Shown here: in pieces, positions 11,572-22,199 of the stretch
Numbering within the stretch: position 1 is the stretch's first letter
How the letters are laid out: the number at the start of each line of letters is the position of its first letter
DNA from: Mercurialis annua
Lineage: Eukaryota; Streptophyta; Magnoliopsida; Malpighiales; Euphorbiaceae
Assembly (NCBI RefSeq): GCF_937616625.2
Contig: NC_065574.1
Coordinates: forward strand, 28,336,501 to 28,400,500
Reading direction: 5' to 3'
DNA length: 64,000 nucleotides
Notes under the pieces: model-generated
The model's input: the letters and a program-made list of their open reading frames with translations, nothing else
Told to the model about the DNA's origin: nothing
Databases searched by the model: none
Made by a program: the position numbers and the translations under genes

Positions 11572-12164
11572 CCTATTGGATTATGATTATTATTTAGAAT
11601 TGTGGATTAGGGTTCCAACTATTATCTGTAATATTGTTATTGAATGTTTTAAACGTTTTAAAGGTTTTCCACTTAATAAATGTAAATAGTGGTATGAACT
11701 CATCTCAGTATATCTGACCCCGTTGTTTTCCCAATTTTTCCCAGGGTTATGATCTGAGAGAGTCTGGTGATCTCCGCATTTACTTTTCCTCGGAGGTTCC
11801 ATTTATTTTGATAAACTGTCAAACTATTTTATTCTTAGACCGCAGTAGTTGACTAGACGTCTTTATTATTATTACAGTTGTTTGTCGGATTGATCTGACT
11901 AGTTATATTGCTCTGGCATGTTATGTAGTTATTTCAGATTATTTATGTTATGCCTATTTTTAGACTCGGAATTGGATAAGTATGTTATATTATCTGTTGA
12001 ATATTATATCTGCTAGATTTAGGCTGAAGTCTCGGTTGCCCCCGAGCATTGGTTTTCTGCAGGTTTATGTATTTATGTGTTAAATGATAGGCTAGCTACG
12101 GGTTTCGGTACTACATTACCCATGCCCTAGCGTCGGTCGCGGTTCATGAAAATGGGTCGTGACA

Positions 12165-12504
12165 AACTTGGTATCAGAGCTTTGGTTTCAAACCAAGGCC
12201 ATTGCTTGCTATGTGTTTACTCTGTTAAGTATGGTTGTGTCTTAGGAACTACTGCGGATATAGGATTCTGTCATGTCTTTAAAAACGTCATCTTTTGATT
12301 TTAAAACATTCTGCCTACACCAATAGGATTGCGTCGAGTCAGTCATTGTATGTTGTTTTGATGTTGTTAAATGTTAATTTTATTTCACTTGGGTGAACAT
12401 TTTATTGCTGTTGATTTCTTGGGAAATCCTATATGTTGCTTGTTTTGTTCATACTTGGGTATGAAATTTATGTTATTTACATTGTTGTCGTTCAATCTTA
12501 GGAT
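12165..12504 (+). other. Untranslated leader of the young chromovirus, with primer-binding site
   Basis: A 340-bp stretch between the 5' LTR and the first gag ATG. TGGTATCAGAGC at 12169-12180, four bases after the LTR end, is the complement of the 3' end of plant initiator-Met tRNA and is where minus-strand DNA synthesis would start. The remainder is AT-rich with no convincing gene. An overlapping open frame starting at 12371 runs through gag in another frame and is a shadow. Confidence 0.9.
12169..12180 (+). promoter_or_regulatory. Primer-binding site (initiator-Met tRNA)
   Basis: TGGTATCAGAGC is the standard plant initiator-Met tRNA-complementary site, spaced four bases (AACT) from the LTR end. 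An equivalent minus-strand site at 20528-20539 belongs to the older element. Confidence 0.95.
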
Positions 12505-13737
12505 ATGGACAACGTTATTCGTACTCGTGCTCGTGCTGCGGCAGAGCAAGAAGCTGTGGCTGATGATGCGATTTCCATGGAAGTTGATCAGAACGTACCA
12601 CCAGTTCAGGCTAATGCTGGACGTGGTCGAGGTGGAGGTGCTGGCAGAGGTAGAGGTGCTGGTAGAGGCAGAGGAGCTGGTGCTGGTAGAGGTGGAGCTA
12701 GAGGACGCGGTGCAGCAGGTGTTCAGGCACCGAATGTGCAGTAGGCACCATAGGTGCAACAAGCACCAAATATGCAAGCGTTCGACTTCACTACTTTCTT
12801 GGCTGGCGGTGTCGAGATGCAGAACAATCAGGCTCTACTGCAGAATCAGTGTAATATACTGGGTCAGTTAGCGCAGCAACAGCAACCTCAGGTTGGTGTT
12901 GTAGCTGGTGTTGGTGGACTTGCTGGTGTCGGTCATATTCCAACAGACAGAGAGTTGGTGATGACCTACTTGAAGTTGAATCCGACTTCTTTTGATAGTA
13001 CTGGGGATGCTCTTGACTTTTTGGAAGAATTTGAGTACAACAGTCAGAGGATTCAAGCTTCTGATCGTCAATCAGTGATGCTTGTGGAGATGTCGCTGAA
13101 GGGTCCAGCTAAGGACTGGTATCGCGATAACATCAGACCAGTTATGGATACCTTGTCTTGGGCTGATTTTGTGATCAGGTTCAGAGGTTACTATCTACCC
13201 TTCTCTGTTACTGAGAGTTTTAGAGAAAAGCTGCTAAATTTGAAGAAGGGGGATAGATCAGTGACAGACTACACTACTGAGTTTGTACGTTTGGGGCGGT
13301 TTGCTACAGATCTACAGGGTGATCAAGAGCGAGTGAACGACCGTTATGTTAGGGGTTTAGGCTCGGAGTTTCTTCCTTTGCTGATAGGGACAAACATGGA
13401 GTTTGCCCGGTTAGTGGATAGTGCGCGACGGATGGAGAATTCGATGGTTCAGTTTGGAACGATCTCTGACCCTTTCCAGAATCAAAAGGGAAAGAGTGAC
13501 CTTCCTAGTGGGGGGCAGCAGGCCCCAGTGCAGCATAGTAGTGGGAATTACTACAGTGGCTCTTCTCAGGCCAACAGGGGGAGTCGGCGGACTCACAACA
13601 GAGGGAGGCATAGCGCTAGGAGTGCTCTGTACAGTAGTAGCAGTGGGAGTAACCGTGGTTCAGGACGCGGGTACAGTGGTGGATCGAACATTCCGTTCTG
13701 CCAGAATTGCAGACGTAGGCATTATGGTCAGTGCTAG
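12505..13737 (+). pseudogene. gag (capsid/nucleocapsid) with internal stops
   Basis: Gag would form the virus-like particle and bind element RNA. The frame opens at ATG 12505 (MDNVIRTRARAAAEQ). It continues through a Gly/Arg-rich stretch of alternating GRGRG and GAGRG, a likely RNA-binding tail at residues ~33-72. TAG codons interrupt it at 12742-12744 and 12751-12753, nine bases apart. It reopens at ATG 12754 with the retrotransposon gag (capsid) domain at roughly 12950-13440, recognisable by FDSTGDALDFLEEF, KDWYRDNI and FVRLGRFA. A basic/Ser-rich linker and a first cysteine cluster (CQNCRRRHYGQC) follow. A third TAG is at 13735-13737, just before the classic zinc knuckle. The frame is otherwise uninterrupted and unshifted into the next segment. 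Both early stops sit in a Gln/Ala/Pro-rich stretch and look like CAG to TAG changes (inference). As it stands it cannot make a complete Gag. Confidence 0.9.
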
Positions 13738-15180
13738 TTAGCTCCTGGAGGTTGTTTCACTTGTGGCCAGCCGGGTCATTTCTCCAGGGAGTGTCCGACA
13801 TCTGTTCAACAGACATCTAACTCCAGTGTGGCGCAGTCATCTTATCAGCAGCAGAGACCTGCGTTTACACAGTCTGTAGGGTACTCTCAACCTGCAGCAT
13901 CTTTTGGTGGCCAGCGGGGCCGTGGTTCTGGTGGCAGAGGTTTTGGTGGCCGTGGTAACGGCGGTAGAGGTTCCAACGGTTATGGTACTGGACAGAGTTC
14001 GCAGCAGCAGCCGCAGGGTCAGGCCAGAGTGTTCGCACTTACTCCTCAGGATGCGCGTGCATCAAATGCTGTGGTGCAAGGTACCATTCCGATTTCTTTT
14101 ATAGATGCTTTAGTGTTATTTGATGCGGGTGCAACCCATTCGTTTGTATCTACATGTTTTGCTGGGAAATTGGGTAGAGCACCATCTGTTTTGAGTGAAC
14201 CTCTAGCTGTGTCTACACCTATGTCTGAAGGTGTAGTAGTGGACGTCGTCTATCCTTCTTGCCCTGTGGTTATTCAGGGTAGAGAATTATGTGCTGATTT
14301 GATTGTACTTGACGTTCTTTCTTTTGATGTTATCTTGGGGATGGACTGGTTGTCACGCCATTATGCTTCTATTGACTGTCGAGGGAAGTTAGTCGAGTTC
14401 AGGATTCCAGGTGATCTACCTTTTTCCTTTCAGGGAGAAAAGGCAGAGACACCTAAGAATCTGATTTCCGCCATCAAGGCGAAGCGGATGTTAGGCAAGG
14501 GTTGCCAGGGTTTTCTTGCTGTGGTTCGTGATTTGGAGGCTGGTGGTAGTGATATGCATAGTGTTCCGATAGTGAATGAGTTCACTGATGTGTTTCCAGA
14601 GGAATTGCCTGGATTACCGCCTGATCGGGATATTGAGTTTTGCATTGATGTGGTTTCTGGTACAGCTCCGATTTCGATACCGCCGTATCGGATGGCTCCT
14701 GCAGAGCTGAAGGAGTTGAAGGACCAGTTACAAGAGTTGTTGGATAGCGGGTTCATCAGACCGAGTACTTCTCCGTGGGGTGCTCCAGTTCTGTTTGTAA
14801 AGAAGAAAGACGGTTCCTTTCGGCTGTGTATCGACTACAGACAGTTGAATAAGGCTACTGTCAAGAACAGATATCCTCTTCCTCGCATCGATGATCTGTT
14901 TGACCAGTTGCAGGGTGCGAAGTGTTTTTCCAAGATTGATTTGAGGTCTGGGTATCATCAGCTACGGATCCGTGATGCAGATGTGCCTAAGACTGCTTTT
15001 CGGACTCGTTATGGACATTTTGAGTTTCTGGTTATGTCCTTTGGTCTGACGAACGCACCAGCAGCGTTTATGGATATGATGAACAGAGTGTTCAAGCCGT
15101 TTTTGGATCAATTTGTTATCGTCTTCATTGATGACATTTTGATCTATTCTCGGAGTGAGGAGGAGCATGCTTACCATTAG
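13738..15180 (+). pseudogene. pol segment 1: zinc knuckle, protease and most of reverse transcriptase
   Basis: This continues the gag frame after the TAG at 13735. A CCHC zinc knuckle (CX2CX4HX4[15 protein letters not shown]) lies at 13753-13794. The longest ATG-started piece begins at 13828 (450 codons). It has a Gly-rich linker, then the aspartic protease with DAGATHSF (catalytic Asp at 14122-14124) and ILGMDWL near 14332. Reverse transcriptase begins around 14640, with [28 protein letters not shown] (catalytic Asp 14938-14940) and FIDDILIYS (Asp pair 15130-15135). These are diagnostic of Ty3/gypsy Pol. The frame stops at TAG 15178-15180, immediately after the catalytic loop, because one base appears to be missing there and the homologous continuation is in the next frame. 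The protein would lack the RT thumb, RNase H and integrase. Confidence 0.93.
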
Positions 15181-17468
15181 AGACTATACTACAGACGTTG
15201 CGTGAGCATCAGTTGTACGCTAAGTTCTCAAAATGTGAGTTCTGGTTGGATCAGGTTACCTTTCTAGGACACATGGTGTCGAAAGATGGGATCAAGGTTG
15301 ATCCGAAGAAGATTGAGGCGGTTATGGATTGGCAGAGGCCAAGGTCAGTTACCGAGATCAGAAGTTTTCTGGGTTTAGCTGGCTATTATCGTCGGTTCGT
15401 GCAAGATTTCTCCAGAATATCTGCACCTTTGACTAAACTGACACAGAAGGGTGTCAAGTTTGAGTGGACTGACAAGTGCGAGGCGAGCTTTGAGAAGCTC
15501 AAGGAGATTTTGACTACAACTCCGGTTTTGGCATTGCCTTCTGGCATTGATGGTTTCACAGTGTATTGTGATGCGTCTCGGATTGGTTTGGGTTGCGTTC
15601 TGATGCAACATGGACAGGTGATTGCCTATGCTTCCAGACAGTTGAAGAAACATGAGGTGAATTACCCTACTCATGATTTAGAGTTGGCAGCGGTGGTTTT
15701 TGCGCTAAAAATCTGGAGACATTATTTGTATGGTGCTACTTGTGAGATTTTCACTAATCATAAGAGTCTGAAATATTTCTTTGATCAGAGAGAGTTGAAT
15801 TTGAGACAGAGGAGGTGGTTAGAGTTGCTGAAAGACTACGACTGTACTATTCAGTACCATCCTGGTAAGGCTAATGTGGTAGCCGATGCGTTGAGTCGCA
15901 AGTCTTCGGGCAGTTTGGCTCATATTTCGGAGATTGGCCGTAGACCCATGGTGAGAGAGTGGCACAGTTTGATAGCTTCGGGCTATGGTTTGCAGATTTC
16001 TCAGGCTGGATGTTTGTTAGCACAGCTACAAGTGCAACCTGTTTTGATTGATCGGATCAAAGCTTTACAAGCTGAGGATCCACAGTTGAAACGGATTATT
16101 GAGGAGGTTCAGCAGGATGGAAATTCTGAGTTTACTTTTGTGGATGGAGTTCTGAGACATGGTACGAGATTGTGTGTTCCGGATTCAGATGGTTTGAGAG
16201 ACCAGATTCTGGAAGAAGCGCACAAGTCTGCTTATAGTGTTCATCCGGGTTCTACTAAGATGTACCATGATCTAAAGGGTACCTACTGGTGGAGCGGGAT
16301 GAAGAAGGATGTCGCTGAGTATGTTTCTAAGTGTCTGACTTGCCAGCAGGTGAAGCTGGAACATCAGAGACCTTTTGGCTATCTGCAACCACTACCTATT
16401 CCAGAGTGGAAGTGGGAGCGGATTGCTATGGATTTTGTGGTTGGGTTACCACGTACTCGACAGGGATACGATTCCATCTGGGTGATAGTTGACCGTATGA
16501 CCAAGTCAGCTCATTTCCTTCCGATAAAGGTTTCGTATACTGCTTCGAGGTTGGCTCAATTGTACATCGACAGGATTGTCAGTCTGCATGGTGTACCGGT
16601 TTCTATTGTTTCAGACAGAGGTTCTGTGTTTACTTCGAGGTTCTGGAAAGCGTTACAGGAATCCTTGGGTTCTCGGTTGGATTTCAGTACAGCTTTTCAT
16701 CCTCAGACTGATGGTCAGTCCGAGAGGACTATTCAGACGTTGGAGGATATGCTCAGGATGTGTGTTCTCGATTTTCAGGGTAACTGGGATACTCATTTGC
16801 CGTTGATTGAGTTTTCTTATAACAACAGTTACCACGCGAGTATCGAGATGGCGCCGTATGAGGCTTTGTACGGGCGCAAGTGTAGATCTCCTATCTGTTG
16901 GGAGGAGGTCGGAGAGCGTAAACTCTCGGGAGCGGAGCTTATTCAGATTACCTCAGAGAAGGTACCGTTGATTAAGCGGAGGTTAGAGACTGCTTTTAGT
17001 CGGCATAAGAGTTATGCTGATCCGAAGAGGAAAGACATTGAGTTCCAGGTTGGTGATTTCGTATTTCTTCGGGTTTCGCCTATGAAAGGCGTGGTTCGTT
17101 TTGGTGTCAAGGGAAAGTTGGCACCGAGGTATATTGGTCCTTATGAGATTTCGGAGAGGATTGGAGCTGTGGCTTATCATCTGGTTCTACCGCCAGACAT
17201 GTCGTTAGTACATCCGGTGTTTCACGTTTCTATGTTGAGAAAGTGCATTTCTGATCCTTCACACGTGATTGTGCCTCAGAGTGTTGAGATTGACCAGGAG
17301 CTGTCCTATGAGGAACAGCCAGTTGAGATTGTTGATACGCAAGTGCGTAAATTGCGGAACAAGGAGATTCTGATGGTTAAAGTTCTCTGGCGCAATCATT
17401 CTGTAGAGGAGTGTACTTGGGAGACCGAGTTGGATATGCGGAATCGCTATCCTTTTCTTTTTCCGTGA
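15181..17468 (+). pseudogene. pol segment 2: RT thumb, RNase H, integrase, chromodomain
   Basis: The open frame from ATG 15198 (756 codons, in a different phase from segment 1) starts inside RT ([22 protein letters not shown]). RNase H follows: YCDAS (Asp125), DLELAAV (Glu162) and VADALSRK (Asp230). The motif normally read as DHKSL is NHKSL here, so the expected catalytic Asp is Asn at residue 187 (15756-15758). Integrase has an HHCC finger (His342, His349, Cys379, Cys382) and a complete DDE triad: Asp412, Asp473 and Glu509, with the usual 35 residues between the last two. A C-terminal chromodomain (~residues 707-755, VEECTWETE near the end) marks it as a chromovirus. The ATG is internal to the domain and is not a natural start. 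The stop is TGA 17466-17468. Confidence 0.93.
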
Positions 17469-17586
17469 GGTACGATATCTTGGTTTCTGTGACTTTTTAT
17501 AATTTCTACTTGTGTTACGTGTTGTTCTAGTGTGAATTGCCTATCGTGTTAAATTCGAGGACGAATTTTTAATTAGTTGGGGAGAA
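17469..17586 (+). other. 3' untranslated region and polypurine tract
   Basis: 118 bp between the pol stop and the 3' LTR. It ends in GGGGAGAA at 17579-17586, directly against the TG of the LTR. This is the polypurine tract that primes plus-strand DNA synthesis. A TTCGAGGACGAA palindrome-like segment lies just upstream (17555-17566). There is no gene here. Confidence 0.9.
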
Positions 17587-20446
17587 TGTAATATCCGTAA
17601 AATTTTAATTTATTTTTCCGTTGATTTTCCGGTGGTTTTCTGGTCATTTTATTATTTTTTTGTGATTTTGGACTTCCGGTTTGGTTTGTGGTTCAACCGG
17701 AGGGTTGAACCACCTTTCTTGTTATCAGGTCTCATTTTGAGACCTTCCCGTACGAGACCTGAAGGTCTCGTACGAGACCTCTTCTTTTTCTGCCTGGTCT
17801 CGTTCGAGACCAGGCAGTCTCAAACGAGACTCAGCAGTTTTGCTGAGTCTCGTACGAGACTTGTAACGGCTGTTTGGGGGCGTTGATTTCTGCCATTACT
17901 GTTTTGATTTCCTTCCTTTTCCAGCTGATTTGATTCCTCATTTTCCTTTCCTACAAATTCAAAAAACTCTTGCTTCCATTCTCTTCGTTTTTCTCCATAA
18001 TTTTCACCTCCAAATTCTGCTCCAAACTCAGCCCCGTGGTAAGTGTTCTTGACCACTTTACATTTCAGATTTCAAGCTTTGAACATACTTTGGTTTTCTG
18101 ATCCGTGTGTGTTCGTTTTTAGATCGAAACTGAAACCGTTTGATCTCAGGCGTTCTAGACCCGTTTACCTTCGATTCAATTCGTTCGCTTCGCTTAACGG
18201 TACGCCGTTGATCTCGTTCTATTGCCGTTCGGTTTATCGCTTTTGTTTGTTAAATTTTGTTCTTGGTTGGTTTTGATTACTGCCGATGGGTTCTTTTCAT
18301 TTTGCATTGATTTTGATTGTTTGGAAGTTATAAATCTCTTGGGTTAGTGTTAGTTAAGCTTTCAATGTGAATCAATCCATTTTTCCTTTTCTTTCTTCGT
18401 CCTCGGAAAGCTTGGGATTCGGCAGTTAACATTGATGTTTGATTCTCCTTGTTAATTGATTATGGGTGTGTAGCAATGGTGTTGTGTTGATTTGGTTTGA
18501 TTTATGGCTATTAGGTTGCTTTGGTTTGATGAGAATTGATAGGGGACTTAGCTTCAGAAACTTAAGAATGGTGTTATGCCAATACAGGGGTGGCGGGTTC
18601 TTTGATATTTGATTTGGGAGAAGATGGCTGAATTCTCACTTTAGTCACCAATGTCTTTTACTTAAAACAAATTAATCCTTAAGGTTAAACTTTAAACTAA
18701 TAACTTGGGTTTTTATTTTATGAAGAAATTAAATGGTGGAAATGATAGATAACTATAATTTAAATTAATATAATTACTCGGGTAGTTATATTTGCTTTCG
18801 ATGTCGTTTTGTCAAAAGTTGGCTAAATTACAATTTAGCCCCTGAACTTATTTATAACCTTATTAAGTAGATTTTTGATTAGTAACTTTATATTGGGTTT
18901 TAATTATAAACAAAACAATTAATTTGATTTCGGATATCAAATTAGCTAAATTACAATTTAGTCCCTAAATGGCAAAAGTACAGTTTAGTCCCTAATTGGC
19001 TAAAGTGCAATTTAGTCCCTAAACTTTTATTTGACTTATTTAATTAAGTTTTGATTTGTAACTTGGGTTACTTTGAATTGAAGTTATTGAGTTCCGCTTT
19101 TTAAATGGATTATTATTTTGTTAAATTGTTTTATAAATATAAACTTGGGTTTATATTTGATAAACGTTTTGAATCGGGTTAGACTTGGGTCGCCCGACAA
19201 GTGAGGTTAGCTTGGTAGTTTATGATAACTCGGCTAACCCACTATTTGGAAATTAATTATTATTTAAAGTTATTAAATAATATTTATAAATTGGATTTTA
19301 AGCGGGAACTCAATAGACTTATATTAATTGGGTTTTATTACCTAATGGGTATTATTTGTGTGTGCCTTGGATTATTTATTCCGACGTGTTATTTGTGCTA
19401 GTCCTATGTGGTGTCTAGTACTCTTTAGAGTTAGGGTCTGATTTTAATAATTATTTTATTTGTCTAGACTCGTCTACTGTTCGTGCTTCAGAGGCGAACC
19501 AGAGTTAGTTGCTTGCCGGTATTTCACGCGGATTAGCAAGCAGTGAGTTTATATTTACTATTTACCGCTTTATTAAGTAAATTGTTATTTTAATATTAAA
19601 TATATATACTGTACGTATATTTCGAACTGTTTTTATATTATGGCTCTTAGTTGGAACATGCTACCAAATGGGCATCATTAGGACTGCGTGCGCACCGGTA
19701 TTGATCTGGGTAAGGTATATATGGAAATGTGGTAACTCGGTGTGAGCATAGCTCACGGGACCAGGTAGAGTAACTCGGTGTAGCTCAGCTCTCGGGACTC
19801 TGGTATAAGTGTGGTCAGTGGTAACTCGGTGTAGCTCAGCTCTCGGGACCAGACCTATTGGATTATGATTATTATTTAGAATTGTGGATTAGGGTTCCAA
19901 CTATTATCTGTAATATTGTTATTGAATGTTTTAAACGTTTTAAAGGTTTTCCACTTAATAAATGTAAATAGTGGTATGAACTCATCTCAGTATATCTGAC
20001 CCCGTTGTTTTCCCAATTTTTCCCAGGGTTATGATCTGAGAGAGTCTGGTGATCTCCGCATTTACTTTTCCTTGGAGGTTCCATTTATTTTGATAAACTG
20101 TCAAACTATTTTATTCTTAGACCGCAGTTGTTGACTAGACGTCTTTATTATTATTACAGTTGTCTGTCGGATTGATCTGACTAGTTATATTGCTCTGGCA
20201 TGTTATGTAGTTATTTCGGATTATTTATGTTATGCCTATTTTTAGACTCGGAATTGGATAAGTATGTTATATTATCTGTTGAATATTATATCTGCTAGAT
20301 TTAGGCTGAAGTCTCGGTTGCCCCCGAGCATTGGTTTTCTGCAGGTTTATGTATTTATGTGTTAAATGATAGGCTAGCTACGGGTTTCGGTACTACATTA
20401 CCCATACCCTAGCGCCGGTCGCGGTTCATGAAAATGGGTCGTGACA
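17587..20446 (+). repeat. 3' LTR of the young chromovirus (2,860 bp)
   Basis: Same length as the 5' LTR, with the same TG...CA ends and internal structure (hairpins 17688-17852, short repeats, tandem units). Observed differences include G/T in CTCCATAA(G/T)TTTCACC, T/C in TCTAGAC(T/C)CG, A/T in GGCTA(A/T)TAGG and the CATGCC/CATACC pair near the end. In total there are about 15 substitutions, or ~0.5%. It is followed by AGAAC, the right target duplication. Confidence 0.97.
17688..17852. other. Hairpin cluster, 3' LTR copy
   Basis: The five perfect inverted repeats described for the 5' LTR are present unchanged at +8,282: 17688-17713, 17728-17744, 17750-17773, 17792-17815 and 17825-17852. I saw no stem-breaking substitution in either copy. 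Confidence 0.9.
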
Positions 20447-21047
20447 AGAACTTAACTCAATAGCTGCAGTATTTCCTAGGTGACTTAATCAACAAAATAC
20501 ATAGTAACAGAGGTAACTGGACCAACTGCTCTGATACCACAATTGTCACGACCCAAATTATTGAGTCGAGAGCGGCGCTAGGGAATGGGAGTGGTAGCTC
20601 CAAATCCCGTAGCAAGCCTAAAGCACTATAAATATTTTGCAAATAAAAACATATTGTCATATATAAAATGTTTCCAGAAAGCTTTAACTACAAATATCAA
20701 AATCTCGTATTTATTTTCTGAAAACGGCTCCGAAAAAATTCTTAGAAACCAGGGTCTTACCGAGCGATATCTCATATCCAGCACCGCCCTGTTTCTAGTC
20801 ACAATCATAACCAATTCCACTTGTGGCAATTGGTACCAAATTCAAACGGATATAACACCTTTTCATAAAAATCCCATTTATAAATTATATCAGAGTTTAC
20901 TGTATAAAATACCGTTTGGAATTAAATCATAAACTTTATGCTGACACCTAATGACTACTGCAGCTCTACAAAGACTCGTACTTTGTGTAAGCCCAAAGAC
21001 TGTCGACACAAAGGAGATGGTCTGTCTGATCCGACTCCGATGACCTG
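20447..21047 (-). mobile_element. Older gypsy element fragment: truncated LTR, primer-binding site, leader
   Basis: On the minus strand, 21047 down to 20544 reads as the 3' part of an LTR ending GGGTCGTGACA. After a four-base spacer comes the primer-binding site TGGTATCAGAGC (20528-20539 in complement), then leader sequence to 20447 and on into 9304-9229. The last ~75 bp of this LTR resemble the young LTR end (GGCTTGCTACGGG versus GGCTAGCTACGGG; CCCTAGCGCCG versus CCCTAGCGTCG), so the two are distant members of one lineage. The LTR is cut at the satellite junction near 21047 and no coding region remains. The young element inserted into its leader. An open frame at 20585-20932 on the plus strand is antisense to the LTR and not a gene. 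Confidence 0.88.
20528..20539 (-). promoter_or_regulatory. Primer-binding site of the older element
   Basis: The complement reads TGGTATCAGAGC, the initiator-Met tRNA site, four bases from the LTR end at 20544. It fixes this fragment's orientation as opposite to the young element. Confidence 0.9.
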
Positions 21048-21850
21048 AATCCAAACGTTTACAAACGTTACAAAACAAATCCAAACGTTTCACCTTTTTA
21101 GCGATTTAAGCCAAACATTTACAAACGTAACGAAATAAATCCAAACGTTTCACCTTTTTAGAGATTTAAGCCAAACATTTACAAATATTACAAAACAAAA
21201 CCAAACGTTTAGAAATATTACGAAACAAAACCAAACGTTTCAAATTTTTAGTGATTTAAGCCAAACGTTTACAAACGTTATGAAACAAAACCAAACATTT
21301 AAAATGTTACCAAACAAATCCAAACGTCGCCCTTTTTTAGGGATTAAGCCAAAGTTTACAAACGTTACAAAACAAATCCAAACATTTCACCTTTTTAGAG
21401 ATTTAAGCCAAACGTTAACAAACCTAACAAAACAAATCCAAACGTTTCTCCATTTTAGCGATTTAAGCCAAACGTTTACAAACGTTACGAAACAAATCCA
21501 AACGTTTCACCTTTTTACTGATTTAAGACAAAGGTTTGCAAACTTACAAAACAAATCCAAACGTTTCACCTTTTTAGCGATTGAAACCAAACGTTTACAA
21601 AATAAATCCAAATGTTTCCCCTTTTACCGAATTAAGCCAAATGTTTACAAACGTTACAAAACAAATCCAAACGTTTCACCTTTTTAGCGATTTAATCCAA
21701 ACGTTTACAAACATTACAAAACAAATACAAACGTTTCCCCTTTTTAGCAATTTATGCCAAACGTTTACAAACGTTACGAAACAAAACTAAACGTTTCACC
21801 TTTTTAGGGATATGAGCCAAACGTTTACAAACGTTACAAAAAAAATCCAT
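21048..21850 (+). repeat. Satellite block D, plus orientation
   Basis: The satellite resumes with AATCCAAACGTTTACAAACG in the same orientation as block C. About 13 monomers follow, some internally shortened (for example around 21330-21350 and 21580-21610). The block ends at about 21850, where AAAATCCATGC joins the minus-oriented TTAAATTTGTAAC. Confidence 0.95.
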
Positions 21851-22199
21851 GCTTAAATTTGTAACTTTGGTTTTGTTTCGTAACCTTTTTAAACGTTTTG
21901 TTTTGTTTTGTAACGTTTGTAAATGTTTGGCTTAAATCGCCAAAAAGGTTAAACGTTTTGATTTGATTCGTAACATTTGTAACTTTTGTATCTTTTGTAA
22001 AACGTTTGGCTTAAATTGCTAAAAAGGGGAAACATTTGGTTTTATTTTGTAACATTTGTAAACGTTTCGCTTATATCGCTAAAAAGGTGAAACGTTTGGA
22101 TTCAATCGCTAAAAATGGGAAACGTTTGGATTTGTTTTGTCACGTTTATATACGTTTGGCTTAAATCGCTAAAAAGGTGAAACGTTTGGATTTGTTTGT

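Larger units (their letters stand above)
9305..12164 (+). repeat. 5' LTR of the young chromovirus (2,860 bp)
   Basis: It starts TGTAATATCCG and ends GGGTCGTGACA, immediately before the primer-binding site. It matches the 3' LTR at a constant offset of 8,282 bp with about 15 scattered substitutions. Inside are a dense set of perfect hairpins (9406-9570), short repeats built on AATTTAGTCCCTAA (10541-10740) and three copies of an AACTCGGTGTAGCTCAGCTC-type unit (11451-11571). A TATATATA stretch at 11319-11326 is a possible promoter element, but the U3/R/U5 borders cannot be fixed from sequence alone. Small open frames within it (for example 9761-9994) are duplicated in the 3' LTR and resemble no known protein. 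Confidence 0.97.
9305..20446 (+). mobile_element. Full-length Ty3/gypsy chromovirus (Tekay/Del-like), coding-defective
   Basis: An 11,142-bp LTR retrotransposon with every structural landmark. It has two 2,860-bp LTRs starting TG and ending CA, and AGAAC target duplications at 9300-9304 and 20447-20451. The primer-binding site matches initiator-Met tRNA (12169-12180) and the polypurine tract is at 17579-17586. Gene order is gag, protease, reverse transcriptase, RNase H, integrase, chromodomain, which is the Ty3/gypsy order; the terminal chromodomain places it among chromoviruses, and the overall layout resembles Tekay/Del. The LTRs show about 15 substitutions and no net indel, so insertion was recent. 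The polyprotein is broken by TAG codons at 12742, 12751 and 13735 and a frameshift near 15177. It sits inside an older, related but oppositely oriented fragment. Confidence 0.97.

Noticed and set aside
12169..12180. Possible tRNA-derived sequence
   Set aside because: It is only the 12-base complement of initiator tRNA used as a primer-binding site; no tRNA gene structure is present.
12371..12871. 166-codon plus-strand frame overlapping gag, and the 130-codon antisense frame 12385-12777
   Set aside because: Both are shadows of the GC-rich, repetitive Gly/Arg stretch of gag in other frames. The gag frame has clear domain homology and these do not.
13735..13752. Programmed stop readthrough between gag and pol at the third TAG
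   Set aside because: It lies within the nucleocapsid, between two cysteine clusters, rather than at a gag-pol boundary. Two similar TAGs occur earlier in gag, so nonsense mutation is simpler.
20585..20932. 115-codon plus-strand frame right of the chromovirus
   Set aside because: It is antisense to the truncated older LTR, which explains this sequence fully.
21330..21345. TTTAGGG-like words suggesting interstitial telomere repeats
   Set aside because: These are isolated point variants of TTTTTAGCGATT in single monomers, with no tandem TTTAGGG.
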